The position numbers and the translations under genes are program-made. DNA of 64,000 bases from Aquabacterium sp. (lineage in GTDB: Bacteria; Pseudomonadota; Gammaproteobacteria; Burkholderiales; Burkholderiaceae_C): NCBI RefSeq assembly GCF_029946005.1, contig NZ_JAQSDR010000041.1, positions 1 to 64,000 of the forward strand. Direction: 5' to 3'. Each line of letters begins with the position of its first letter. Position 1 is the stretch's first letter. Shown in pieces: positions 26,561-34,728 of this stretch. The notes under the pieces are model-generated. The model saw only the letters and a program-made list of their open reading frames with translations. It was not told the origin of the DNA and did not search any database.

Positions 26561-26614
26561 TCAAATGAAAGGGCCTGTTACACCCCGGTGGGGGAGCCCT
26601 GCGACCGCGGTGGA
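26561..26614 (-). promoter_or_regulatory. trpE: Hairpin-forming trpE leader, possible attenuator
   Basis: On the minus strand, AGGGC pairs with GCCCT around an inner CCCC-ACC-GGGG stem, followed by TTTCATTT, a terminator-like arrangement about 30 nt before trpE. AGGGC (as CAGGGC) can alternatively pair with GCCCTG inside the Trp-Pro-Trp codons of the upstream small ORF, so mutually exclusive folds exist. The direction of any control is not clear from the sequence. Confidence 0.4.
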
Positions 26615-26731
26615 TCAACGCCTATGATGCGATGATGCAGACGCGGCCAATGCGATGGGGATGGCTGAACGACGCCAGGGCCAAGCCCCCCGGTCGTGTG
26701 ACCCCTTGATCAGTTTGCGCGTCATGAACAT
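26615..26731 (-). CDS. Putative 38-residue Trp leader peptide upstream of trpE
   Basis: A minus-strand ORF encodes MFMTRKLIKGSHDRGAWPWR and continues RSAIPIALAASASSHHRR. Two Trp codons (26683-26681 and 26677-26675) flank one Pro codon. The ATG lies 6 nt after TAAACT (26743-26738), so it would be read from a leaderless transcript; a second ATG sits two codons later. It ends just before the hairpin-forming region. The design parallels the small ORF upstream of trpG. Translation is inferred. Confidence 0.45.
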   Translation of the reverse strand: MFMTRKLIKGSHDRGAWPWRRSAIPIALAASASSHHRR

Positions 26732-26737
26732 CAATTC

Positions 26738-26764
26738 AGTTTAGCAGGGCCAACCCGGCATCAA
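26738..26764 (-). promoter_or_regulatory. trpE: Candidate trpE promoter
   Basis: On the minus strand TAAACT (26743-26738) is preceded by TTGATG (26764-26759) with a 15-nt spacer, a little short for sigma70. The context GCTAAACTGAATTGATG mirrors GCTAAAATGATCACATG upstream of trpG, with the same 6-nt distance from -10 to ATG. Confidence 0.45.
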
Positions 26765-26775
26765 GGGCATTACCC

Positions 26776-26800
26776 AATCTTGCAGAACTGCTGCAAGATT
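26776..26800. repeat. Perfect 10-bp inverted repeat between trpE and a divergent gene
   Basis: AATCTTGCAG and CTGCAAGATT are separated by 5 nt (AACTG). No T-run follows on either strand. It lies 12 nt upstream of the candidate -35 of trpE and about 50 nt before the divergent gene, so an operator for one or both promoters is plausible. Confidence 0.55.
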
Positions 26801-26848
26801 AAGATGCCCAGACGAATGCAGTAGCAGTTGGACGCACGGAAGAGCACT

Positions 26849-27472
26849 ATGTTGTCGAAGTATTTGAAGATGTTGACGGGCCTGGGGCTGGCCTTGAGCC
26901 TGCTGGCCCCGGTGGTGGTGCAAGCCCAGAACGCCGACCTGGCAGGCGTCCACTATCCCGACTCCTTGAAGGTGGAAGGCACCTCCCTGGTCCTCAATGG
27001 CAGTGGAATCAGTTACAGGGCGGTGGCCAAGATCTACACCGTGGCGCTGTATGTGCCCAAAAAAGCCACCACCGCCGATGCGATCCTGACCATGGCCGGT
27101 CCCAAGCAATTGCGCTTTGTGATGCTGCAAGGCATGCGCATTGACGAGATCGGGAAGTTGATCACCACCGGTGTAGAGAACAACAGCACACGCACGCAGT
27201 TCTATGGGCTGATTCCCGCCATCCGCAAGATGGGCGAGCAGTTCTCACGCATCAAGCGCATGTCGCCAGGCGATGTCTTCGCGATCGAATGGGTGCCCAA
27301 TCGCGGCACGATCTTCTTCGTGAACAACCAGCCCGCTGGCTTGCCGATCCAGGAGCCGGACTTTTTCAACGCCATCTTGCGCACGTGGCTGGGCAAGAAT
27401 CCGCCGTCACAGGGCTTGAAAGACGCGCTGCTGGATTACCAGGCACCCCCAGTGCTCAACGCGCTGGATTGA
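26849..27472 (+). CDS. Exported chalcone-isomerase-like protein
   Basis: A 207-residue protein with a signal peptide (MLSKYLKMLTGLGLALSLLAPVVVQAQ, cut after VQA). The mature part matches the chalcone-isomerase-like fold family of proteobacteria: LVLNGSGISYRAVAKIYTVALYVPKK, MLQGMRIDEIGKLITTGVENN and QEPDFFNAILRTWLGKNPPSQGLKDALL. Bacterial members are periplasmic and most have no known catalytic role; some relatives bind fatty acids. ATG at 26849 with GGAAGAG upstream is preferred over the TTG seven codons earlier. It sits between gph and trpE in opposite orientation. Confidence 0.85.
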   Translation: MLSKYLKMLTGLGLALSLLAPVVVQAQNADLAGVHYPDSLKVEGTSLVLNGSGISYRAVAKIYTVALYVPKKATTADAILTMAGPKQLRFVMLQGMRIDEIGKLITTGVENNSTRTQFYGLIPAIRKMGEQFSRIKRMSPGDVFAIEWVPNRGTIFFVNNQPAGLPIQEPDFFNAILRTWLGKNPPSQGLKDALLDYQAPPVLNALD

Positions 27473-27482
27473 TTGAGCGGCT

Positions 27483-28214
27483 TCAGGGCCGGGCAGCGGC
27501 CAGTGCTGCCCAGTCCAGCTCGTCCAGGCGGGCGATGTGGGCCAGGGCGGCCACTTGGTCAATCGGCTCGCCGTGGTTGTAGCCATAGGTGACCAGGACT
27601 ACGGGGCAGCCTGCCGCACGGGCGGCCTGCGCGTCGTTGCTGGAGTCGCCCACCATCACGGTGTGGGCGGCTAAGGTTCCCAAGGCCTCGCAGGTTTTGA
27701 GCAGGGGCAGGGGGTCGGGCTTTTTGCGCTCGAAGGCATCGCCGCCAAACACATGATCAAAGAAGCTGCGCAGGCCTTTGCGTTCCAACAAGGCTTGGGC
27801 GAAAGTCGTGGGCTTGTTGGTGAGGCAGGCCAGGGGCAGGCCGGTGGCCTTCAACTTTTCAAGGCCTTCGAGCACTCCGGGGAAAACGTCTGAATGCTGG
27901 CCGTTCAGGCGCGTGTAGTGCTGCTGGTAGTGCTGCCAGGCCTGCGGCACGTGCTGGGCCACTTCGGCATCGTCATCGGGCAGGCCCCAGGCGTGGGCCA
28001 GTGATCGGCGCAGCAGGTCGTCGGTGCCCTTGCCCACGGTGAATTCGATGAAGCGGCGGTCAACCCGGGCAATTTCGATGGGGTGGCAGCCCATGGCGTC
28101 CAGGGTGTACTGAAGGACGACCAAGAAGTCGCCGAGGGTGTCGACCAGGGTGCCGTCGAGGTCGATGATGGCGGCTTGGAGTTTGGTCGTTGAGATCGGC
28201 GTCTGGTGTGTCAT
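27483..28214 (-). CDS. gph: Phosphoglycolate phosphatase (HAD family)
   Basis: A 243-residue HAD hydrolase. Motif I IIDLDGTLVDTL (nucleophile Asp), a cap domain, motif II ACLTNKPTTFAQ, and motif III/IV KKPDPLPLLKTCEAL...VMVGDSSNDAQAARAAG are intact. It removes phosphate from 2-phosphoglycolate, a product of DNA repair and of Rubisco oxygenation. Identification as gph rather than another HAD rests on motif spacing and on its place upstream of trpE, common in Burkholderiales. Start chosen at MTHQTP (28214). Confidence 0.87.
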   Translation of the reverse strand: MTHQTPISTTKLQAAIIDLDGTLVDTLGDFLVVLQYTLDAMGCHPIEIARVDRRFIEFTVGKGTDDLLRRSLAHAWGLPDDDAEVAQHVPQAWQHYQQHYTRLNGQHSDVFPGVLEGLEKLKATGLPLACLTNKPTTFAQALLERKGLRSFFDHVFGGDAFERKKPDPLPLLKTCEALGTLAAHTVMVGDSSNDAQAARAAGCPVVLVTYGYNHGEPIDQVAALAHIARLDELDWAALAAARP

Positions 28215-28269
28215 GCCCGCCATCGTAGCGGCATGAGGCTTCGGTCAGATGCCGATAGGCATCAACGGC

Positions 28270-28956
28270 TCAGCTGGCCCGGCGACGGCGCGCCACACAC
28301 CCTGCCACCCCCAAGCCCGCCAGCACCAAGGCGTAGCTCGATGGTTCCGGCACCGCCGTCAACGAGAAGTTGTCGATACCGGCCTTCAAGGCGGGCGTGC
28401 CATCCATGCGGATCTCGGTGGTGTAAACCGAGCCCAGGGTTTGCGCCCAGCTGACGCTGCGGAAGCCATTCGCAAAGTCGGTCTCCCAGCCATGGGCCTG
28501 GGCTTGCGCATCGGTCCACGTGGCATCGAAGGTGACGCCGAAGGTCTGCCAGTCGCGGCTGAGTTCATCCGTCAAACGGTAGCGCCAGCCGTTGAAGGTA
28601 GAGTCCTGAAAGCGAAAGCGCAGCCAGACGTCACTGGTGGTGCCGGTCAGGCCGATCAGGTCGACCTTGGCGTTCCAGACCTGGGTGCCGAAGCTGCCAG
28701 TGGCGGCGGGCAACAGGGTCATCGCGCCGATCGGGAACGGGCCGGAGCGGGCGGTTTCAAGGTAACCACCACCGTTGCCACCCACGCCTGGGTTGTTGAC
28801 AACGCTGTCCGTGGTGTTGCCCAACCAGCCAGCCAGGTCACCGCCGGTGCCCCAGGTTTCGCTGTAGCCGGAAGTGGCGGCCATCGTGGGCAGGGCGAGG
28901 GCGGCGACTGACATCGCGAGCGCGGCACGGCCCAGCATCTGTTGGATTGAAGTCAT
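28270..28956 (-). CDS. PEP-CTERM sorted exported protein
   Basis: A 228-residue exported protein with a signal peptide (about 1-27, ending PTMAA). A beta-rich body follows and a typical PEP-CTERM tail at the end: VPEPSSYALVLAGLGVAGCV followed by ARRRRAS. The tail marks the protein for cleavage and attachment by an exosortase, a system linked to exopolysaccharide production; no exosortase gene is in the window. A strong ribosome binding site (AAGGAG) precedes the ATG at 28956. The body has no recognised enzymatic motif. Confidence 0.88.
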   Translation of the reverse strand: MTSIQQMLGRAALAMSVAALALPTMAATSGYSETWGTGGDLAGWLGNTTDSVVNNPGVGGNGGGYLETARSGPFPIGAMTLLPAATGSFGTQVWNAKVDLIGLTGTTSDVWLRFRFQDSTFNGWRYRLTDELSRDWQTFGVTFDATWTDAQAQAHGWETDFANGFRSVSWAQTLGSVYTTEIRMDGTPALKAGIDNFSLTAVPEPSSYALVLAGLGVAGCVARRRRAS

Positions 28957-29081
28957 GCGGTATCTCCTTGTTTGAACCAGTTCCCGAGGCTAGGGTGGCC
29001 TGCCCTCATCGGCAAGGCCAAGCCTTAGGGGGACGGGCGCTTCGAGTTAGGGAGAAGGCCGCATGACACCCAGCGCCAACC

Positions 29082-31049
29082 TCAAAACAACTTGAGCGTT
29101 TTGGCGCTGCGCGGTGCCGATGCCGGGCCAGTGCCCGAAGCACTCCTGGCAACCACGGTGCAGGTGTAGACCACACCGCCCGGCAGCCAGTTCATCGAGA
29201 TGGGCGACTTGCTGGCCGAGGTGGTGACCGTGGCCCGATTGGGCGCGGTGCAGGTGGACGTGTAGCCCGTGATGACCGCGCCCGGCAAGGCGGCCGGTGG
29301 TGAGAAGTACAACTTCAGCGAATACCAGCCGGGGGTCAAGGCGGTGATGGTGGGGGCACCGGGCAGCACGGCCAAGCCTTGCACCGTCCAGATCCTGGAG
29401 GCGGTGGGGGCGTCCAGGGTCAAGGGGGTGTTGTCTTTGACCTTGAACTCGACGGTGTGCGGCGCGCTGTCGGGCACGGTGTAGCTGAAGGTCTGCGACT
29501 GCCCGTGCTGGGTCGCCACGGTTTTGACCGGCTGCTGGTCCACCAGCCAGGTGGCCGTCAGCCCGCCAGCTTTGGCCGAACCCGCCACGCTGGCTTGAAA
29601 GCCGACCGGGGTGCCCACGTTGGCGGTCAGGCTGGAGGTGGCAGGCAAGGCACCCGGTTCGATCAGGCTGACACCTGCACTGGGCGCGCCCCAGCCGCCG
29701 CCGAACAGTTGCTTGACGAAGGCTTCGCCGTCCACATGGCAGAAGGGGGCGCCCAGCGAACGCATGATGCCGCTGAAGCATTGGCGGTACACGTCACTGG
29801 ATTGGTAGCGCGCCCCTTGCCACAGGCCCGCCTCGATGGGATCGGGCATGGAGGCCACGCTGGGGATGGGGGTGGTGCTGGCCACCCAGCGCTGCCATTT
29901 CAGGCTGGCGCGCGCGGTCTGGTCGGTCACGTTGACCTCACAGGCGCCCAAGGTGGCGCCCGGCAGGTCGCTGCAGGCGGGGTAGCCCGGGTAGGGGCTG
30001 TCGTACTCGTCGGCCAGCTTGCTGAAGGAGTGGCCCAGCTCGTGCTGCATGACCTCGGCCGATGAGCCGTTGGTGGACGACACGGAGATGTAGCCACCAG
30101 AGCCGCCGTACTCTTCATCGTTCACCAGCACGGCCACCATGTCCCAATCGGGCACATCGGCGGCGGCGGTGAGGACCTTGCCGCCATCAACCACCAGCAG
30201 TCGGCGCAGGCCGGCCGCGCAGTAGGTGGCGTCAAAGGCGGTGTCCACCATCACGACGTCGGCACCTGGGGTTTCGCCGCAGTCAGGCTTGTCGGCACCA
30301 GACTGGTTGGAGGGCACAAACAGCCAGCGCACATTGATGAGCTGCTGGTAATCCTGGTAGGGCGAGATGGCCAGGAACTTGTTGGCCAGCTCGGTGGCCT
30401 GGGCCATGAATTGGGCTTTCTGGGCCAGGGTGTAGCCCTCGGCCACCACCAGCAGGTCCAGGCGGTTGGCGGCGTCGCCGTGGTTAATGAGCAGGCCGCT
30501 TTCACTGCCGGGCACGGCGGGGGGCGGGGCTGCGCGCAGCAAGGTGGGTGAGGTGTACTGGTCCAGGTCGATGTCGAGCACGACCGGTGGGGGCGCCATG
30601 GCCGCGGCCGAACTGGACCTGGCACTGACACCGGCGGCCGTGGTGTTGCCTCTCAAGCGCAGCACTTTGCCGGCCTGCACGGGCAAACGCAGCACGTACT
30701 GGCGTTCACCGGCGGGCACCACCCGGCCCTCGATCTGGGTCTGGCCAGGGCTTTGAAACTCCGCCCGGATCCAGGGCGAGCCCAAAGCCTGCGTGTTGAA
30801 GACCGAGGCGCCGGTTTTTTTGTCGACCATGGAGGCGGCCAGCACGCTTTGCTGGCGCCCAGGCTGGCTGGACGCCAGAGGTGTGACCTTGCCGCTGATG
30901 CGCACCAGCCGGTGTGAGGCCACGCTGAGCGCGCCATTGGCCTGCTCACGCACCACGAAGTAGTGGGCATCCTCGGCTTGCGCCAGGCTTCCAGCCAAGG
31001 CCAGCAGTGCGCCGCCTACCCAGTTCAATCGTCCGCTGTGTCGTTTCAT
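29082..31049 (-). CDS. Secreted M64-type zinc metallopeptidase with C-terminal Fn3-like domain
   Basis: A 655-residue exported protein (signal about 1-26, ALAGSLAQAED). The catalytic part (about 190-460) is of the IgA-peptidase M64 type: NRLDLLVVAEGYT near its start, and the zinc motif HELGHSFSKLADEY with His336, Glu337 and His340. An Ig-like region and an Fn3-like domain at the C-terminus (about 540-655, TITALTPGWYSLKLYFSPP) probably bind polymers or space the enzyme. GGGGAAAG precedes ATG 31049. Substrate unknown. It lies 125 nt downstream of the PEP-CTERM gene start. Confidence 0.85.
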   Translation of the reverse strand: MKRHSGRLNWVGGALLALAGSLAQAEDAHYFVVREQANGALSVASHRLVRISGKVTPLASSQPGRQQSVLAASMVDKKTGASVFNTQALGSPWIRAEFQSPGQTQIEGRVVPAGERQYVLRLPVQAGKVLRLRGNTTAAGVSARSSSAAAMAPPPVVLDIDLDQYTSPTLLRAAPPPAVPGSESGLLINHGDAANRLDLLVVAEGYTLAQKAQFMAQATELANKFLAISPYQDYQQLINVRWLFVPSNQSGADKPDCGETPGADVVMVDTAFDATYCAAGLRRLLVVDGGKVLTAAADVPDWDMVAVLVNDEEYGGSGGYISVSSTNGSSAEVMQHELGHSFSKLADEYDSPYPGYPACSDLPGATLGACEVNVTDQTARASLKWQRWVASTTPIPSVASMPDPIEAGLWQGARYQSSDVYRQCFSGIMRSLGAPFCHVDGEAFVKQLFGGGWGAPSAGVSLIEPGALPATSSLTANVGTPVGFQASVAGSAKAGGLTATWLVDQQPVKTVATQHGQSQTFSYTVPDSAPHTVEFKVKDNTPLTLDAPTASRIWTVQGLAVLPGAPTITALTPGWYSLKLYFSPPAALPGAVITGYTSTCTAPNRATVTTSASKSPISMNWLPGGVVYTCTVVARSASGTGPASAPRSAKTLKLF

Positions 31050-31138
31050 GTGCTTTCCCCGTTCCATGTGGTGGAAAGCGCTTTTTATCAGACACCAGGC
31101 GGAAACTCCGGGCCCATCGAACCCATTTGCATGCAGGC

Positions 31139-31969
31139 TTACCCGACCATGGAGTCAACTTCAGGGGCCAGGTCGGCCACGGTGAGCAACTTGTCCTGCA
31201 GCCAGTCAAGGTTCAGGTGCAGGCGCGCCACCAGTTGGGGCACGGATTGCTCAAGCGCCTCCACGGGGGAAGCCTCCAGGACCAGGGCATCGGCCAACAG
31301 CGCGGCCACGTGCAGCACCGCGCCCAGGTTGGAAAAGGGCTGGCTGTCCAGCGGGTAGCTCACGGTTTCGAAAGCCACCAGCAAGGTGTCGGGAAACTTC
31401 CAGCGCCGGGCCAGCTCGGCCGTCACGTCGCTGTGGGTGCAGTGCCAGCGCTGCTGCTCCAGGCGAAAGCGGTCGCCGGGATGCAGGATCTGCGACTCGA
31501 CGTCGGCCACGCCGGTTTTGTCGATCTGCATCATCAGCAACTGGCCCGTCTGCAGCATCAGGCCGCCCAGGTAGGCGATTTCAGGGTCCACCAAGGTGGC
31601 GCGCCCAACCAGGCCCGCGTAGTGGGCGGTGGCGATGCCTCGGCACCAAAAGCGCCTTCGGTCCAGCCCCGCCACGGCCGGGAAGGCCTTGGCCATGCAG
31701 GTGCCCAGGGCCAGGTTGCGCAAGGTCGTCATGCCCAGGGTGGCGGTGGCCTCGCGCAGGCTGCTGACGCTGCGCAATGGGCTGTAACGAGCGGTGTTGG
31801 CGATGCGAAGCACGGTCGCGCTCAAGGAAGGGTCCTTGCCAATCAGCTCGGCCAAGGCTGGCAGCGACATCGAGTCGTCGTTCATGCTGCGGATCAGCTG
31901 CGCGGCCACGCCGGGCATGTTGGGCAGCACCAGCGAGAACGGGAAGAAGTGACTGACTTTGCTGGCCAT
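31139..31969 (-). CDS. HDOD-domain signalling protein
   Basis: A 276-residue protein made almost wholly of an HDOD domain, a non-catalytic relative of HD phosphohydrolases used in signalling. Key blocks: LVLPNMPGVAAQLIRSMND near residue 15, LIGKDPSLSATVLRIANTARY, and LGMTTLRNLALG. The metal-binding His-Asp pair of true HD domains is replaced by other residues. No output domain is attached. Start set at MASKVSHFF (31969); the open frame reaches further upstream without a ribosome binding site. Confidence 0.85.
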   Translation of the reverse strand: MASKVSHFFPFSLVLPNMPGVAAQLIRSMNDDSMSLPALAELIGKDPSLSATVLRIANTARYSPLRSVSSLREATATLGMTTLRNLALGTCMAKAFPAVAGLDRRRFWCRGIATAHYAGLVGRATLVDPEIAYLGGLMLQTGQLLMMQIDKTGVADVESQILHPGDRFRLEQQRWHCTHSDVTAELARRWKFPDTLLVAFETVSYPLDSQPFSNLGAVLHVAALLADALVLEASPVEALEQSVPQLVARLHLNLDWLQDKLLTVADLAPEVDSMVG

Positions 31970-32278
31970 GGCCGCCCTGGATTGGATGATGTGGTGGCCT
32001 TGGTGTGCCCCTTGGCGACCAAGTCTAGGGGCTCGGCGCACGCCTCAATCGGGCAATAGGGGGCCTGGCAGGCGCTACTTCTGGAACACTGCCCATGCCC
32101 ATTCAAGTGCATGCACAACTTGCAGGCACATTGAATACAACTTTTGTATGCAATCTGGTGCGCCATTGCAGATTTCGCCCCGTAAAAGCGCAACGCCAGG
32201 CGGTTTGGGCACGTCTGAGGCCTGGCACATGCATTGCAATGAAGGCCTCCGTTGGCGCAAGCCTGATGGAGATGTCCG
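31970..32278. other. Intergenic region upstream of the ABC importer operon
   Basis: 309 nt between the divergent HDOD and ABC ATPase genes. It contains a 10+10 inverted repeat (32131-32153) that looks like a FadR/GntR operator and a short palindrome CATTGCAATG (32232-32241). No convincing -35/-10 pair was recognised. GGAG at about 32269 serves the ATPase gene. Confidence 0.6.
32131..32153. promoter_or_regulatory. Candidate operator for the GntR regulator of the ABC operon
   Basis: TTGAATACAA and TTGTATGCAA form an inverted repeat with one mismatch around CTT. The half TTGTATGCAA resembles the TTGTATACAA-type boxes bound by FadR-subfamily GntR repressors. A gene for such a regulator (37595-38395) ends the transporter gene run. 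Confidence 0.5.
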
Positions 32279-33334
32279 ATGTCCTCCCCGCCGCTTCATG
32301 AACAACGCAGGGCCACCATGGCCGCGCAGGCCGACCTCGAGTTGGTGAAACTGGTCAAGCGCTACGGTGCCGGCCCACAAGCGCCCATGGCCGTGGACCA
32401 CATTGACCTGGACATCAAGGCGGGCCACTACTGCTGCCTGCTGGGCCCCTCGGGCTGCGGCAAGACCTCGACCTTGCGCATGATCGCGGGCCACGAAGAG
32501 GCCAGCGAAGGCGACATCATCCTGGGCGGCCGCAACATCACGCGCCTGCCCGCTTCGGCACGCGGCACATCGATGATGTTCCAGAGCTATGCCTTGTTCC
32601 CGCACCTGAGCTCGCTGGACAACGTGGCCTTCAGTTTGAAGATGCGCGGCATGGACAAAGCCGAGCGCCAGGCCAAGGCGCAAGCCCTGCTGGAGCGCGT
32701 GTCGCTGGGCCACCTGGCGCACCGCAAGCCGGCCGAGTTGTCGGGCGGCCAGCAGCAACGCGTGGCCCTGGCCCGCGCCCTGATCACCGAACCCCGTGTG
32801 CTGCTGCTGGACGAGCCCTTGTCGGCACTCGACCCCTTCCTGCGCATCAAGATGCGCGCTGAACTGAAGGCCTGGCAAAAGAGCCTGGGCATGACCTTCA
32901 TCCACGTGACGCACTCGCAGGAAGAAGCCATGGCCCTGGCCGACCAGGTGGTGGTGATGAACGCCGGCCGCATCGAGCAGAACGGCACGCCGCACACCAT
33001 CTTCAACGCGCCGCGCACCGAGTTCGTGGCCCGCTTCATCGGGGGCCACAACGTGATCCCCACCAGCACCGCCAAGCTGGCCGTGCGCACCGACAAGACC
33101 CAGTTGAGCCGCGAGGTGCTGCCCACCTCGAACACCAGCTTGCCCGCCACCGTGACCGGTGTGGAGTACCAGGGCACTTACGTGCTGCTGACCTTGCGCA
33201 GCCAGGCTTTGCCCGATGAAGGCGAGCTGAACGTGGTGCTCAGCGAGGCGGTGTTCTATGCCGCGCCCTGGCAGCCCGGCGAGACCGCCTCGGCCCATTG
33301 GCGCGAGGCCGACGTGCACGCGCTGGCCGCCTGA
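32279..33334 (+). CDS. ABC importer ATPase (PotA-like)
   Basis: A 351-residue ATP-binding subunit of a PotABCD/opine-type importer. Walker A GPSGCGKTS, Q-loop MMFQSYALFPH, signature LSGGQQQR, Walker B LLLDEPLSALD and H-loop HVTHSQEE are intact, and a C-terminal TOBE-like part follows (about 240-351). It powers uptake by the two permeases at 35767 and 36697. GGAG lies 8 nt before ATG 32279. The substrate is not readable; relatives carry polyamines, opines or 2-aminoethylphosphonate. Confidence 0.93.
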   Translation: MSSPPLHEQRRATMAAQADLELVKLVKRYGAGPQAPMAVDHIDLDIKAGHYCCLLGPSGCGKTSTLRMIAGHEEASEGDIILGGRNITRLPASARGTSMMFQSYALFPHLSSLDNVAFSLKMRGMDKAERQAKAQALLERVSLGHLAHRKPAELSGGQQQRVALARALITEPRVLLLDEPLSALDPFLRIKMRAELKAWQKSLGMTFIHVTHSQEEAMALADQVVVMNAGRIEQNGTPHTIFNAPRTEFVARFIGGHNVIPTSTAKLAVRTDKTQLSREVLPTSNTSLPATVTGVEYQGTYVLLTLRSQALPDEGELNVVLSEAVFYAAPWQPGETASAHWREADVHALAA

Positions 33335-33382
33335 TTTTCAGCCCCCCCCTCATTGCTTTGCTTCACCCCCTTGGAGAGACCC

Positions 33383-34696
33383 ATGCCTCAACGCCCCGAC
33401 GATCTCAACAACGCCTCCCCCGCATCGCCTGAGATGGGCACCGGCCTGTCGCGCCGCACCGTGCTCAAAGGTGGCCTGCTGGGCGCCACCGGCATCCTGG
33501 CCGCGGGCTATGGCCCGGCCGTGCATTCGGCCGATCCCATCGTGCTGCGCTACCTGGGCACCGCGGTGAACCAGGACAAGATGATTGCCGAGAAGTTCGC
33601 AGCCGACACGGGCATCAAGGTGCAGTACATCCCCGTGACCACGGACGATGTGACCAAGCGCGCCGTGACCGCGCCCAACAGTTTCGACCTGATCGACACC
33701 GAGTACTTCTCGCTCAAGAAGATCATCCCCACGGGCAACCTGAAGGGCATCGACGTCAAGCGCATCAAGAACGCGGACAAGATCACCTCGCTGTTCACCA
33801 AGGGTGAGGTCAATGGCAAGAAAGTGGGCGACCAGGGCACCGCACCCAAGAAGGTGATGTTCCTGGAAAGCGAAAAGTCAAAGAAGTTCGCGTCGTCTCC
33901 CACGCAGTTCATGACCCTGATCCCCACGGTCTACAACGCCGACACGCTGGGCATCCGGCCCGACCTGATCAAGCGCCCCATCACGTCGTGGAAAGAGCTG
34001 CTGAACCCCGAGTTCAAAGGCAAGGCCGCCATCCTGAACATCCCCTCGATCGGGATCATGGACGCGGCCATGGTGGTCGAGGCCATGGGCATCTACAAGT
34101 ACCCCGACAAAGGCAACATGACCAAGAAGGAGATCGACCTGACGATCAAGACCTTGATCGAAGCCAAGCGCGCAGGCCAGTTCCGCAGCCTGTGGAAGGA
34201 CTTCAACGAGTCGGTCAACCTGATGGCCTCGGGCGAGGTGGTGATTCAGTCGATGTGGTCGCCCGCCGTGACGGCCGTGCGCACCAAGGGCATCGCCTGC
34301 ACCTTCCAGCCTTTGAAGGAAGGGTACCGCGCCTGGGCGGCCGGCTTTGGCGTGCCCACCACCGCTTCGGGCAAGAAGCTGGATGCCACCTACGAGTTCA
34401 TCAACTGGTTCCTGGATGGTTGGGCCGGTGCCTACCTGAACCGCCAGGGCTATTACAGCGCCGTGCTGGACACCGCCAAAGCCAAGATGGAAGCCTATGA
34501 GTGGGCCTACTGGATGGAGGGCAAGCCCGCCACGCAAGAGATCAAGTCGCCCACCGGCCAGGTGCTGGCCAAGGTCGGTGAGATCCGCGACGGTGGCAGC
34601 TACGAATCGCGCATGAGCTCGATCGCCTGCTGGAACGCGCTGATGGACGAGAACACCTACATGGTCCAGAAATGGAACGAGTTCGTGGCCGCCTGA
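33383..34696 (+). CDS. Tat-exported ABC importer substrate-binding protein
   Basis: A 437-residue periplasmic binding protein with a twin-arginine signal LSRRTVLKGGLLGATGILAAG (about 24-45), so it is probably folded before export. The body resembles PotD/extracellular-solute-binding family 1 proteins (IVLRYLGTAVNQDKMIAEKF, NSFDLIDTEYFSLKKIIPTG, WKELLNPEFKGKAAILNIPS). It delivers the substrate to the permease pair. ATG 33383 with GGAGAG upstream is chosen. It lies 48 nt after the ATPase gene. Confidence 0.9.
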   Translation: MPQRPDDLNNASPASPEMGTGLSRRTVLKGGLLGATGILAAGYGPAVHSADPIVLRYLGTAVNQDKMIAEKFAADTGIKVQYIPVTTDDVTKRAVTAPNSFDLIDTEYFSLKKIIPTGNLKGIDVKRIKNADKITSLFTKGEVNGKKVGDQGTAPKKVMFLESEKSKKFASSPTQFMTLIPTVYNADTLGIRPDLIKRPITSWKELLNPEFKGKAAILNIPSIGIMDAAMVVEAMGIYKYPDKGNMTKKEIDLTIKTLIEAKRAGQFRSLWKDFNESVNLMASGEVVIQSMWSPAVTAVRTKGIACTFQPLKEGYRAWAAGFGVPTTASGKKLDATYEFINWFLDGWAGAYLNRQGYYSAVLDTAKAKMEAYEWAYWMEGKPATQEIKSPTGQVLAKVGEIRDGGSYESRMSSIACWNALMDENTYMVQKWNEFVAA

Positions 34697-34728
34697 TTTT
34701 TTGTTTTCTTTCAACGGAGTCATTTTCC

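Larger units (their letters stand above)
26537..26848. other. Intergenic region between trpE and the chalcone-isomerase-like gene
   Basis: 312 nt between divergent genes. On the trpE side are a hairpin-rich leader (26540-26614), a Trp-containing small ORF and its -10 element. Further out is a 10-bp inverted repeat (26776-26800). The plus-strand gene is preceded by GGAAGAG as ribosome binding site; its promoter is not clear. Confidence 0.6.
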
